Source of the DNA: Neodiprion pinetum
Lineage: Eukaryota; Arthropoda; Insecta; Hymenoptera; Diprionidae
Assembly: GCF_021155775.2 (NCBI RefSeq)
Contig: NC_060237.1
Span: 5,644,501-5,708,500 of the forward strand
Reading direction: 5' to 3'
DNA: 64,000 nucleotides
Positions 25,468-39,700 of this stretch are shown here, in pieces. The notes under the pieces were generated by a model, which saw only the letters and a program-made list of their open reading frames with translations, did no database searches and was not told where the DNA came from. How positions within the stretch are numbered: the first letter of the stretch is position 1; every line of letters starts with the position of its first letter. Position numbers and translations under genes: made by a program.

Positions 25468-28400
25468 GACGCAACTCGCCCTCTCTTCCTCGGCAAAGCT
25501 TCGCCGGACCCACTCAGCCGTGGGCTGCTTCAAGGTGGACGCTTTCACCCCTGTTTGCGCCTGCAGCCCGACGACCAGGCGTCCTGGCACGGGGGTGGAA
25601 GGCGAGGGGACGCTTGTTCGATTCCAAGTCCCTCTTTGCAGCTACCTGATACGCCTGATCTAGCGTAAGAGAGCGAAAACGATGCATACCATCCTAATTA
25701 CCGCTAACCACCCATCGAGCCATGGAGATCCGGTGCTTCGCATCGACGCCGCGACCTCTTCTCTTGAACCGGAGCATAAATTGGTTTCTCATTGTACTCC
25801 GCAACGGAGCGTTAAATCGTTATCGCAATCTCAGTTTTTCGACAAAAAAAAAAAAAAAAAAAACTTACCATAATTTCTCGCGATATTTGTTTCATGGACA
25901 ATTTTTGTTTGCGAAAGTAAAAAACAGAGACGTACTTCACGAGACATGCCGGATTATCTGATGGATTAAGAAAGATCTCGGCAAGAAAATCTTTTCACTT
26001 GGCTCTGTCAAATTTGGAGCGAAGAAGTAAACAAATTTAGGAATGAGATCCAGAGTCTAATTGAGAAAATCGTACAACCCCGATGTACCGACGCACAAAG
26101 AGCGATTCTCGCCCCCAAGGGACCCTTATATAGGCAAAAACCCTGGTCTGCCACCAATAACGATTCCGTTACGCTAATACCTACGGCTGCACACTCGCGC
26201 AAGACTGTCCCTTTCGCCTTTTTCCCTGCCACCCCCCTCTCATTTTGTTAGCCTGCACGTGGCAGCGGAGTAAGCAATTGCGAGGATTAGGGCACACGTG
26301 CGCTCAAATGTGTGCCTAATTGCTGCGTCTTCGCGGTGAAGCGGTGCCTAACCTGTATGTCCACACCGTATTTAACCGCGCGAATTACCCGAGGGTCGAT
26401 GCGTTTTCTCTGATCTTTTTTCGTCACCGTGGCTGTTGCGCAAAGAAACGGTGCCGTTGAAAAGTAGGATACGATACGTGGACGGAAGGTTCGAGGTTTG
26501 GGATTGTAATTTCTATTTCTCGTAGTTACTCTTTTGGAAGAAACGAAACTAAATTCAGGCTTGTAAAGAAGGGGAAAACATCGCAGCGATCTAGTTTCAT
26601 TATTTTCGGTTCGGGATTCGCTGAGAGGCTAATTTGAGACTAACAGCGTTGTATCGAAACGAGTGACATCTGACATCGATATTGTAGGTCAGCCGATGCA
26701 AATATCCGCTTAAATGTCGAAAGCGGGGTAACGGAATACATTTTACGCAACGTGCCAACGACAATATTTGGCACTTTGTAGAGCCTTTGAATTTTCAAGT
26801 GGGTGTTCAATTTCTGGCCCGTGTCACAACCGTGGGTTTGGAAAGGCAGCGACGACGCGACCCCGTCACCGTATCTCCATATCGCGCATAAAATTACTCC
26901 TTTCCCGGAATTCGTTCGCTTCCTTGACTCTGTATTTTCCCCCACCTCTCTTTTGCGGTAAATTAAAAGTAACAAGTAATTACCCAACATCATCCGCAGC
27001 TCTGTATGTGTACGTGCATCTGTTTCACATACATATTCGAACGTCATTTCCATCCCATTTCAAGAATGATCTAATTTTTCACCAGCTGGTTTTCATCCAA
27101 GCTGAAAAACCCGCATGTATAGTTCTACCCATGATTCCGCACGCGGTACTCGGATCAAACCACAAGTTTCAAATAACATCATCAATAATTCCTCAGTTCG
27201 CCGATGTTTAACCGATCTGCAATACCGCTCGATAATGAATTCTTCGCCAACGACACTACAAGATATAACGTAACAACGCGTCGAAAATCAGTACAACCAT
27301 GAACAATGATCGCACAGAGTATCTCCAATGATTCGTCATTGATTAGCAATAAGGTTTATGTCGAAAATAGACGATGTACACGAGGAGGTCGCAGGATGTG
27401 CGAGAGCAGCGTAGCCAATCGTCGACGGGGTTTCGCGTCGGAGGCGAGGGGCGGAGGGGGTGTGGGGGAGGGGGGCAACCACCCGTTTAGTGATATTTCA
27501 CGGGGTTCGCCCGCAGAGGGTGGTGTTCGTTCTGCCAAGTATTACCGGAGGCAGTCTTGCAGAGTAGAGATAAGGGCTGCCTTCCCCAACTCCTCGCGGG
27601 TTCTCAGGACTTAAGACGCTCCGGGAGACCCGGGTGGTGGAGGTTGTCGCGGGGTGGTTTGGGGTTCGTTCAACGGTCCTGCGACCGAACGCTAACTCCG
27701 TATAATATACCCTCTCCTTTACCCTTTCCTGTTCGGCTCGGCCAATCTCGGCCATCCGAATATCTCTCGCAGACCGCGTCTTCGGAATGTCATAAGCAGA
27801 TCGGCGCATTTTTGTACATATAAACTTTTAGCTTGACGCGGAGAGAAATGAATATACCGAAAGAAATTTCGTATTCGTATAGTGTTTCAGTTGGTCAATT
27901 GCATTCTGAATTTGTGTGACATTTCTTTACGCAATTTTGAGAACGCGGTGGCGTTGTAGTTTATAAAAATTGACCGGTGTGGACTGATGTACAGAAAAAT
28001 CGTTGCGGTCAATTCGGAAATTCGATATCAGATATCGTCAGATTAATGCGAGACTCGACTCTGTTACGCAGAAGTCCCCGAGGCTGTTTTTTTTTACACC
28101 GCGCCTTCGTCTAGTTTTCTCAATGTTTATCTGCACAGCCTAGCAAGTTCTTTTTTTCCTTCTTTACGGAGAAATGCGAAAACTAAAAGATCAAAAAAAT
28201 AAATTTTCGCTTAAAATGGGCTTGTATTCCGTATACTTGGATTAGGAAGAATTTGTAAAAGGGTTTGCGGAGACGTCACGAGACGAGAGTTGAATAAACG
28301 GGACACTGTCAAGAGCATGTCAGCCGATTGTCCGACGACTCGGTTAATTCACGCGTGTCTCTTTCCGTCCGTTTTCGCTTTCGGCGTTGGACGATGTACA

Positions 28401-30170
28401 GGCGAAGGGACACGAATTAGGGATGCTCAACGTTTTGCGTAGGTATTACACGCGGGCACATTCACCGAGAAAATTCGGCACACCTCGCACCGCGTTTCCC
28501 AGCAGATCGTTACACGCCCGACTAATAAGAAGCTCCGTCGGCACACGGTTGTTTTGACAAGAAACGGCGGGGCATCTTTCACGGTCCGGAACTTTCCGCC
28601 CGCGCTTCGCCGAAAACTCGAGGGGGACGAAAGAAAAGACGGAACGATATCTCGATGAGGAAGAAAGAGACAAGGCGATGGCGCAAAATTATGTCTAAAT
28701 ATAGAAGGCGCGGAGGGCTGCCTGCCGCTGAACGGAGCGGCGCCGTAACGAAATGCCGGAGAGAGAGCTTCATTATACGCGACGCCCGCACGCTTCGTTT
28801 GCCTCCGGAAGTCGAGCCCCTGCCGCCCCCTCGGGGGGGAGGAATTAATACAATCACGGTCGCTTCCACTCCCGGTCGCTCTGCACGCTTCCCTGGCTCG
28901 CGAGGTGCCGGTTCGGGGTCTGAACACCCCCGCCCTCCGCCCCTGTCCTCAAAAGTACAACCGAACCCCTATACGTTGGTATACGTGTGTAGGTGTACGC
29001 TGCCAAAGCCGAAGGAACGACACTCTTAACTTTCGGGCATTGCCCCGAGCGCCGATCAAATTGAACAGAAAAACGTGATCTGATTCGTTTTCACGGGTTT
29101 CGGGGTTTTTTCTTTTTTTTTTTTTTTCCCCTTCTCAGCATCCCTCGTGAAATGAAAATTTCTGCAATCCAGATGCGCACACATGTTTCTTTCCAAATTA
29201 TCGATTCGTTCGAAATTTATCAGAGAAAATTTACTGCACTGTATACGAGAAAGTTTCACGAGAGAACATCAGATTTGTAGGATAAAATACGATAATTACT
29301 TCCTTTCAAAATTTTCCTTTTTATAATATGTGGCATTTGCATCGACATTTTTTCAGTTTCAAAGTCGAGCTGCATACGGTGACATATATGTGTGGACAGT
29401 TTCGTACCGGTATTTTCTTTACGTCTTTACGTTTCTTATTATTTTGGTATTTTATTTCTCATCCGCTCGACTCGCCCTTTTCCTTTTTAATAAAGAATAA
29501 ACGATGGGAAAAAGAAGGAGGGAGGGCAGAGGTGGCAGCGGTGAAGAAAAGCATCGAAGTGTGGCAAATGAAAACGCGCGGCGGTGGCGGAGGATCTGGT
29601 CGCGCGGGTCCGCGTTGTAAAATGGAACGCGACCCGGATAAACGCGCGGACCGATAATATGAAATATAGCTATCTTTGATTATTTTCCCCTCCTTTCATT
29701 CTCGAGTTTCTTCTTCGTCCTCCTCTCTCGTTGCCACAATAGCCACACCGGGACGCCTGCGACCGACGATCAGATAACTTTATACGTCACATAGGTATAG
29801 ATATAAGTGATCGAGGAAGTATACCTATAACATAAGTGCGTGATAAATTTCACCCTTGTAAGACACAACCGATCTTCGATTCTATCTAGTTTAATTGACT
29901 TTGTAGTTGAAAAAAAAAAAAACGGGGGAAACGGAATTTCTAACTCACAGACAGCCGTTTCATTTTTCTGTATCCAAAACTCTGAATTCTTCACAACTAT
30001 ACATATAGGTTTCGTTCCTTTATGACTAAATTTCCCATGTATAGGTTGCATGATACTTTATTATAATCGATCGTTTTCCGCACTGATGATGCGTGAGCGA
30101 ACGCGAATCCGTACATACTTTGTACCAACACCGCTGCGAGTAGGTTCGAAGGTAGGTGTAGGTGATACGT
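25468..30170. other. Non-coding DNA with two CpG-rich patches
   Basis: A run of about 20 A lies at 25844-25863, and a T run at 29108-29127. CpG-rich patches at 27.4-27.8 and 28.4-28.95 kb carry overlapping open frames on both strands with Pro/Arg/Ser-rich translations typical of GC-rich non-coding DNA. No domain or splice-consistent exon chain was found. Confidence 0.45.
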
Positions 30171-30194
30171 GGGGGAGGGGGGGGGGGGGGGGGG
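30171..30194 (+). repeat. Guanine run
   Basis: A near-continuous G run interrupted by one A at 30176. It could form G-quadruplex structures and is a likely place for sequencing or assembly length errors. Confidence 0.9.
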
Positions 30195-30973
30195 ATATCG
30201 TAGTGGATGCCGGTACACCGCCGATAAGACACCCCCGTAAAATAAACGACGTACCGTGAGTGTTTCGAAGTTTCCGAGGGGCACACAGAGCCGCGGTGCA
30301 GTGATGGGACGTCGAATGTGGACCATTTGTCTCGTTTATCGTCGAACGCCGCGCAGCTCACCCGCCTTTTTACCTCGCGGTTAAACCGCGCAGCGGATAC
30401 GCAAACGGTGCACAAATATAGGGATGCGGTGCTTGATCAGCCTGATCTCGTGCCCCGTGCTAATACCGCTGCAACCATGACACAGCTGCTTCGTTTCTTC
30501 GGCTTTTTTATTACCAATTTTTTCGGCAACCCTTCATTTTTCGTTTCGTTGACGATGTTGGTCGGCGAAATCCGGCTCGAGGGTCTCCGTATGCTTACGT
30601 AATACAGCTTTGATAACAAAAAGAAATGGACAAGAAGAAAAAGAACAAGGAGAAATGGTGGGGAGTTTGAAATGGGACTAAGCTTGTATTACATACATAA
30701 ATTCAACAAATAATCCTTAGGAAGAAAACAATTGACAGGAAAAAAAGAGTCTTTGGCGGTTACGCAGAAAGTGAGAAATGTTAACGATTCGCGTTTTAAC
30801 TCGGTTCCCTTTAATAAGTATAATTACCCAATTCTAAGTTCCGGGAAGAAGTTGGGGTAGTAAATTTTCAAAAACCCATTTCGAGTATTATCGCAGTTAC
30901 GGAGTTTCGAAAATGACTATCTATACATCTACCCTCCGCGGCCCTCTCCCTCGCTCATTTTTTACCTCTCACG

Positions 30974-30981
30974 CTCTCTCT

Positions 30982-31043
<62 letters not shown>
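30974..31043. repeat. (CT)n microsatellite, about 70 bp
   Basis: The longest CT run in the window, with one TT interruption near 30985. It is followed within 50 bp by a long GAAGA purine array on the same strand. Confidence 0.95.
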
Positions 31044-31046
<3 letters not shown>

Positions 31047-31089
31047 CTCTGGCAAAATTTTGTGCGAGGAAAACTTAAGGCCGCACGCG

Positions 31090-31187
31090 AGAAAAGACGA
31101 GAAGAGAAGCGAAGAGAAGAGAAGAAAAGAGAAGAGAAGAGAAGAGAAGAGAAGAGGAGAGAAGAGAAGAGAAGACTAGAGGCTAGG
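31090..31187. repeat. (GAAGA)n purine array
   Basis: About 17 units of GAAGA/GAAAA with variants, all purine except a few bases. It lies directly after the CT microsatellite, so the two can pair partially on one strand. Confidence 0.93.
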
Positions 31188-34100
31188 AGAGGAGAGCCGG
31201 GGCAGGGTGAAGCCCCCCTTTAAACCTGATTGGATGCAGAGTTATCTCGCGTTGCGTTACTTCCGGATGATTGGTCGCTGTGGTCGTCATGACTACCTCA
31301 CCACCCACCCACGCCACTCACTCACTCACTCGCTCGCTCACTTTCCGGCTCTCTCCCTCCCAGGACCCTCTCGCATGCCTGCATGCCACGATAACGCGAG
31401 CTGTGTGTTCCACCTCACCCTGTTTCCGTCTCCGTCTCGCTTTTCTAGATATACCGTATACCCGCCGCGCTTCCAGCATCCACCGCCCTGCTGAGAGAGA
31501 GAGATAGAGAGAGAAAGAGAATGAGTCTCCCCGTCCTCGCTTATGCCTCTATACAGCAAAATTCCAGCATGAAATAATTTTCAACACATTTTCCACTGTT
31601 CGGTCCCTTTGACGCCGTTTTCCTACTCGTCGGCATGGGCGTACGCATCGCGTACAAGGTATGTGGGTATGTTGTACGTGCGGCATGGCCGACAGATTCT
31701 TGTAAACTTTAATCGCGGAATTCACTTTTCACTTTTACTTTTTTCTCTGCGGTGTATACCACGTACCATACACCTATGTCCAGTGACAATTTTGGCGTCG
31801 GTCTTCTTACGACACGTCCCCGCCCGTGCGTGTCGCCACTTCGGTGCACACCGCGCGGAAAGGCCGCAGGACTTTGGTGTGTAGGTAAAAGGTGCAAAAA
31901 TTGGAGAGGAAAAAATAAGGGGCAAAAAACGACTCCTCCGCACGTCGATATATTCGATAGGAAAAATATTTCACGGTGTAGGTACGTACGTACCTATACG
32001 AAGGCACGCCCTCCACCCGCGCCTTTGAATACGTGCGTCGCGGTATCGCCTATGACTATATACCTACTCCGATCTACGTCCGCGGCGAGAAGCCGTGTTA
32101 CGAGGGCTCTGGAGCCGAGATAAGCCCTGACAAAACGTGATAAATACACGCCATATTTTATATCGCTATTGTATGTACGTAAAAAATCGACACCCCCCTC
32201 CAACCCTCGCCTCGCTCAATCGCTGCATCGCTCGTACAGATATTACGTACACCTCCGCATAACCCGAAACTATTCAAGTTGCACGGCGATTGCAGCCTGG
32301 GATGTATGTGATATACCTATGTCGAGGATGACGAAAGAACAGGATTGTCGGTGCTTTCTTCAATTATTCTCAAGATTTGCTGGAGAAACGGAGAAAATAT
32401 CAATTTGAATCGACGTGTCTTTCTTAAAAGATTTATTAATCGTAGTTGAGAGTCTTATTGTTAAATAATTAAAACACAAATTTCGTAAGTGATAATTGGC
32501 CATTCTCCGACGTATATGTATATTGTTTTATTTTTTTTTTTTATGGAATATTAAGTATACTGCCATTGCCAGCACTTTTTATTACAGGTACCGAAGACCG
32601 TGCACAATTGTTGAATTTCGCAAAACACTTTCAAATTTTAGTCAAAGTAATGCTAAATAGAGAACTTATGCCCTCTGATTTTCAACTGGCAAATTATATC
32701 GGCAATCGAATGTTTGTCAAACGACGCGTGGTCGATGAAGTCACGAAGGGAAGAGAATAACGCTGGTAGATATGCTAATCGTTTGCGTGTAACGGGGAGA
32801 ACGCTGTAATGGCGGGCAAACCGGAGGGCTGTGTTAAGTGTCGTTGGTGTAACCAAGGATATAGATATAAAGTAATATGCACGGTGCGTTACGTCGGTTG
32901 AGCGCCTTGAATCGAGCGTGAAAAATGAGTAGCTGCGTTGCATTTATGCTGGAACTATAAATCTGACAACGAACGACAAAAGTTTGGGCCCTATGCAGGG
33001 TGGGGGAGGGCGTGACCGTGTCCAACCCTGTTCCAGGCCGTTTCGCCAAAGCGATGAAGACGTCGCTACGCCGGCCATTCGTCGCGGCCCGATGACAACC
33101 GTTTCGGGGTATTTCGAACCGTTCGCTAAGTCACGAGTGCGAGGGCGAAACTGTCTGTTTGTTCAAAAACAAGCGCGTGCTCCCTCGAAGGGTTGAAACA
33201 AATTCGGGGTCCGCTCGCACTCCGCAGACCCAATCAACAACTCACCGACACTTATATATGGGTCTGCGCGTGTAAACCATTCGCCACCGCAGCCATGCAC
33301 ACCTATGAAAGGACGCGTGCCAATTACACGTTCTCTTGCTGCGGATCAGGAGTAGGTGGTATAAGTGGGTGTAGGTACGTGTGTTCTTTGGAAGGGTCTA
33401 CAAACGCTGACTCATGGGTCACAGCTGACCATCGATCACCTGGTGATCATGCCGATCACTCGCTCCTATAATAACCCACCCCGAACTCAAACGAACCACG
33501 AAAAATTCCACGTCAACAGCTTCTGCGCTTTTCCTGATCGCTACGGATCAGTCACCTACGATCCTTCTTTGGTTCCGTTTGACGGCGAAGTTGTACAGAT
33601 TCGTGCGGAAGAAGAATTAGTTCGACTTATCCGATGGTCGATCCTACCGTTCCAGTTTCAAATACGCATGATGAAGTATTCCGACTGCGATTGATTTGGG
33701 TGAAGTGGAATGTCGAATCTCGACGGTTTCTCGAGTATTCCATTTTATACAATCTTCGCTCGATCGCTTAAAACTTATCTCTAAAGTGGAAACTTTCACC
33801 ATTGGATATCGGAAACCTCCGTAGGTTGTTTCAGACATGACAAACCTCGTTCCAACGGCAATTGATCCGATTTATAAAGTTAAAGAGAGCATTTGGTGAA
33901 AGCTACCTTGACCCGATGAATCGATGTCGATTGCGCTAGCGAATACCGCGATCGTCTCAACGGTTCCGAATAGTTGTCACCACCCAAGTGTAGCGTAACT
34001 CTAGCCGAGTATTCGACGTCCCGGAAAGCGAATGGAAGGATGTGTAGGTGTACGACGGGTAAAAATGTAACTTGGTACACAGTGTCCTAGGCTCGCCCCG

Positions 34101-36660
34101 AGCACCTGTCCGTCGCTCGTGGTATACTTTTTCAAATTCTCACACATATACCGAACGGCGAACTAGAGAGAGTTCGTGATACGGATACGAGTCAGACGGC
34201 AGTCAGTGTAACATGTAAGCATATACCTGACCCACGGTACTCCGTGTGTGGAACCTGTCCGCTTGTACAAGGCGTGTAATAAACCAGTCAAGGATAGAAT
34301 GACCGCTTATTCGCAGGACATCGGAGCGTCGTTTTACCCAGTCCATGACAGCTGACGTACAGCTGGGAAATGGACCACCCTGAAGTCCCGGAGTGTCTTC
34401 GAGACGCGCTTAGTTCGGCGCAGCGTCATGGGAATTGATTGGGAATCCGGGTGCCAGGAGTTTTCGAGAAAAAAAAAAATTCATCGTTATCTTGAAACTC
34501 TGCACATGTGGCGTACGCGGCTGTTGGTCATGTACTTTTTCCACAGTAAGTACAGGCCACGAGAGATTATACTCGCGAAGGATAAGTACAAGGAATTTCG
34601 TCCAAGGGAAGTACGAGTCGAGTATTTGAATGAATCGCGGATCCTTTCGCGGTGAGATTATATTCCTAATCCTAAATTGAGAGTTTCACAACAATGACAA
34701 TAAGAAAAAAAATCATTCCTCTTCCATCGCACGAAAAAAGCCGGATAACATTTCAATGGAAGAGTCGGTTGAGCCTCGAGTGTAAATACCAACGCAAGGG
34801 TCTCTCTCTCACTCTCTCTTGGTTTTCACCCCCGCACGTAAGACGGGGAAATCCCTGTATCCCTTCGCAATGGGATCGTATGGGGGTAGAAAAAAAAAAA
34901 AGAAAGAAAAAATGGAGTGGCCGTGCACGTGAGATCCCAAGGATTATAAACTCGTCCGGAGGATGAGTGCACGGTGCAGGTTAGGACGGATCGAGGTCCT
35001 TGCGGTCGTGTGACTGCATCCCGCGGTCTTGCTCGTGGTCTTGATCGTGAGGCGTAAGCCGCAGCGTTATTATAGACACGTTCGACCGCTGTGCCTTTGA
35101 AGCTCTTTCAGCCGTGACAGCGGAGGGACAGCAACGGCGGGGAATCCGTCAAGCGAGAATGCGAGCGAGCGAGCGAGTGGACGGATGGATGGATGGATGC
35201 GAGTCTTTGAATGCGTACGATCCACCTCCGCACAAAATCGCGTTACTGAATTGGGTCCTTACACTTTCCTGCCCCTCGACTCCCTTCTGCCAGTGGTTTT
35301 TCCCCGTGTGAACGGATTAAGTATCCTACCAACCAGCATCCGATTCACATTCGTTATACAGCTTCGCGGTATCTCTTCTCCAGATGAACACTCCCTGGGT
35401 GAACGGAGGAAAACTCGTGACAAGAATCGATGACTGAGGTGTCGAGCCACAGGTGAGGCGACACTTCAAAGCACTCGATGATATGCGTCGATGCGCTCAG
35501 TCCACGCAACCGCGTATAATACAGCCGCAACAATCCTGCCAATAAACAACGATCACAACCACGATGACAATCGGATCGGCTCATTTCTCTCCCGGAATAA
35601 AACCTAGATCTCAAGTGCTGGACTCTTCGCGCTTGTCCCCGTAGCTCGTTTCCCTGTGATTCTACGATCGAGGATTTTTACGGATCCAGCAAGCCGGCGT
35701 CCGTGTAACGAAATTTGTACAACGGTCGGTTCATTGACGAAGCGACTGATCACCGGAGCGGATCACACAGGGTGCCATTAATCACGCGTTTGACCCCCGA
35801 AGCAGGAATTTAGCGTGCCAGAGATGCATCGTCGCCTGGCACTGCGAGTTCTTTAGCGGCACATATGGCGAATATCCGATCACCAAAGAGGCGAGCTTGC
35901 ATATTTTCATCGGACGATTAGTGGGCCACACTTGACCCGCCTGACCCCGATGTTCCTGTCGAAGCATCCCCTGCGCGAAAGGTCGCAAGGCTTTGTGCAT
36001 TGGACGCGTGGACTGCGACTCGACTGTTCGGTGCGTAGAACTAGCTTTATTACACTTTTCCACCCCCGGTCGAGGCTGAAAGGACACGCGGAACTTGTGA
36101 AAGGAAAGGGACGCCGGTGAACATGCAAAATTTCAATGGGATGCAACCAATGCTCGAATGTCCATGTGCGTGGTTTTGATTCTCTGTGTTCTCTCTTACA
36201 ATTCCGTTTCCATTTGTTTCTTTTTGTTTTTATGCTTTTTCTCCCTCACCAATGGCTGCAACGCACACAATCTCAGCATTTGCAGATTATTCGCGAACGA
36301 GAAACTCCGCTCGGCCAGCTCGCGTGTAAATCCGTTTAATTACGGATAAATTAATTGCCGAATCCGTAGATAGACGTCAACGCGGCTCGGCGTCCGCTAA
36401 CGGCCATCGCCGGACTTCTATGGCAGCACTCTTGCCCGCCCCATAAACACCATCAGAGTCACTCGTATCTAATGGCACGAAATTTTCAACGCCTACACCG
36501 CGATAGTGTATAGCTGATGCTGGACGCGGTAATAATTTACGACCTTATACTACATGGCGCGTCAGCGCTTCCTACGTCAGCACGCCTTCCACCCCCGCCC
36601 TCCTCGCACCCCTCTGTTAACTAGTAGTATGCATCAACGCTGCCTACCGACGACGCCTGT
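31188..36660. other. Non-coding DNA with several short repeats
   Basis: It contains an ACTC/GCTC repeat near 31317-31341, a GA run at 31494-31519, a perfect 18-bp palindrome at 31979-31996, a T run at 32529-32542, and tandem GCGA (35161-35177) and GGAT (35183-35199) units. One AT-rich open segment at 32588-32760 is listed separately. The rest shows nothing recognised. Confidence 0.45.
32588..32760 (+). other. Weak candidate terminal exon
   Basis: A good acceptor (tttttattacag with upstream T runs) precedes a 57-codon open frame. The frame begins GTEDRAQLLNFAKHF and ends in a TAA at 32758-32760. The translation looks protein-like (charged and hydrophobic residues mixed) although the DNA is AT-rich. 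I do not recognise the family, and no upstream exon is identified. It may be a fragment of an old mobile element or chance. Confidence 0.15.
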
Positions 36661-36661
36661 A

Positions 36662-36665
36662 GATA

Positions 36666-36701
<36 letters not shown>

Positions 36702-36703
36702 CA
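36662..36703. repeat. (TA)n microsatellite
   Basis: A 42-bp alternating AT run with single C interruptions. Confidence 0.95.
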
Positions 36704-39700
36704 TCCTACGTTATACGACAATCTACGAACAGGGCAGCATTTTCACTGGTTGAGAGGTAAATTATAAAGATTTGTTACAGTCACGTTGCTGGTATTATTT
36801 GCGGAGAAATTGCAGAGATTTTTTTTTTTCCCCCCGGAATTACGATCAAGATCAGCAGATTTTTGGCCGCAACGGAAAGATCCAGAGATCACTGACTCTT
36901 AAGATCGTAGCCGATCGTCTCGTATAACGCCCTGTACATTACTTACAACAAATTTTGATTACAATTTTTTTTTGCAGATTTATCGATTGGTGAAGCAGAA
37001 TCCCCACCCCCGTTAAAAAGGTCCGAGTCGATGAGATCCGGTGACTTTAGCATTAATCTTCTGCCTAAGTTGTAACGATCGAAGTCAGGAAAGGCTGCAT
37101 CAATTTGTGCGAAAATTGCGATGAATTGTATAATCGTGAAAAAGTAGAATCCCGCTCTTCCGAGTCTCGTACACGCGGCAATGTTGTCGGGCAGAGACCC
37201 GAAACGCTGTAGGGTTGAACCGGGCGACGAACAGGTAGGTTATATTCGTATCCTCGAGCGCGTATCCTCTCTCACGGTCCATTACTGCCAACTTTGATCA
37301 CCGGGTCCGGTGGACGGCGAACTGTTATAACCAGTAACCACCACCGCCACGTCATCAAAGCATGAATTTCCCTCTATCTGCGGGGAGTTCTGCCTCCGGG
37401 ATTTCCTCTCCGCAGTCTCTGTTTCGACATGACTACTTCGCCACAGGTCATCCCAAAATATATACCGTTATATATACGTCAACGGTTCATTCGCAGGCCG
37501 GCATCGGATATCATTCGGCCAAAATTCGAGTAACTCGATCATTCGAAATCACTCGCACACATCTCGCGTGATGCTGCTGCCAAAAGTTTAAAAGAATCTG
37601 TTTGACAATCGCCATCGAAATATCTGTAGTTTGCACAGTTCGATAGATCATGGATCCTTGATCATTCGTAGCACGCGCTCGGAACTGGAGAAAGATTTCT
37701 GTACGTTCAGTTGTCCAGTTAGGAAAACCCCGGACCGGTTGCATTCCATCGAAAAAATAGTTGGCGCGAAGTATATAATTCCTCGAGGGAGACGCCTGTT
37801 GCATGCCGGGTGATCGGTGGTGGTTTTCTCGTGACGTCACCCCTTCACCAAAGGTACAATGCCGGAGCCGTGGGTGGGGGTTAAATAGGGGAAACGGAGG
37901 GGGGCGAATGGGTGTGCCGGGGTTAGGCGTGGCCTCCGAGTCGCCGCCCAGCATGGTTCACGTGGCGCAAAAAGCTCTGCATGACATTTAACGTGGTAGA
38001 GGTGGTACGTACGTACAACGTACCTACGTGCATATGCCTGCCACATACAATACCATGTACGACACGTACCAAAAACGGTATCGAGAAGCCACGACCACGT
38101 GTCAAACAAACTTGGAATATTCGAGCTGTTCTTTCGGTGGATTATCGGTATTCTCAGAGTCGATGTTAAGTTTATCGTTACCTGCATAAGACTGGCCGAA
38201 ACTACCAGACAGATAATTTTCATTCGCGTCAAGTGTCGCGTACTCAGCTGCTCGCTTGAGGAAAAGTCAAATTGGCGATCGCGTGAGAGGCGGCGACTAT
38301 TCCCGTGGCGGTGGTGGTGGGGAGACTCGAAGAGATATGGAGGGGAAAAGGGTGACGGGGAGGGGGGTAATCGACGTAAAAATTACACCACGCGCTAACG
38401 GGCTAACGGGCAGAGAGGAAATGGATTGTATACATACGACGCGGTTTTGTACCTTCAACTACGGGATGGCAAGGTGGTCGCGCCGATTACCATGCTCATC
38501 CGTGTTCCTCCGCGTCCCCCTCCCCCCTTTTTTCATGAAGTTGATGGTGATACTGGTTACACCGTCATCCCATGCATCAGATACGTTTTATCCCTCCGTG
38601 ACATGCTCTTCGTCTACGTTCTTTGGTCACATTTTTATTTAACCATTTTTATTTAACCTTCGTCAGCCTCAAGTGCAGAAGTACGTACAGTAGAACATCG
38701 AACATGTGATATTCTTATTTGAAAATTTTATCAGGCAAGGTCTAGGGTTCAGAGTCTGTGGACTGAATTGATCCCAATGAGATACTGATGTTCGCAACGT
38801 CCGACTACGCCAATATTTTTACACGTAAATAATTATATGTACGCTTGGTAAAATTTTCCACTCAACAAATTCCGCCGATTCTCCACACGTGAGTATTAAC
38901 GCGCAGGTGTTTTTCACCGTCTTGACAAAGTGTTCCCCTTACACGAACGCGGAGGCATAAGGAATAGGCATGTAATACAGTATGCTGAGAAGTACGTGAA
39001 AACGGTAGAATTCGGTCTATATTTGGACGATACATCGTTACAAAATTCCTGACAATATTTGCTCCCGATAAGCCGCATTGACTATTGAGTATATGTACTC
39101 GTATGTAGTTTTATATATTCGGTAACATTGTCAGGACAACTGTAAAAATAAAAACAATAAAGACTCCAGTGGCGCCCAATCGTCTAATTATACGATTTCA
39201 CCTGACTTCCGTTCCCGAACATTTCGCGTGCTAACCCAGCTTAATTTGCTTACTTTGTGTCGCAAAAATATATTTCGAGATGAGAAAAAATTGAATGAAA
39301 AAATTAATCTCTAATTTTCTCCAACTCTTGTACGTTACAATTCAAGTAAAACCTGAAAACAGAAATCAGCCGTCGAATATTACGAGAGGCGACACGATAG
39401 TTGTCGTCGACTTGTCAAGGAGTTGTCATTCCTGACCGAGCTGAATCCACAAAAGCATGTGCGTCAAACCTTTATAGGTGTACCTTTATAGGTGTAAAGT
39501 TGGTATTTGACCGGAGTTTAACACGGTCTTGTGTGAACACGTTGTGTGCTCAAGTGGCCACCTTCAAGGTATCCGTGCACGAAATGTTTTATCATACTAA
39601 ACGTTCGACGTATTTGTTATGTACAAGCGAAGCGTACTGCAAAATATTACAACGGTTTACATTTACAGTCAACGACTCCGTGAAAATGAAAAAAATAACA

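Noticed and set aside
25600..25640. GTTCGATTCC, similar to a tRNA B box
   Set aside because: There is no matching A box, acceptor stem or anticodon arm at the right distance upstream.
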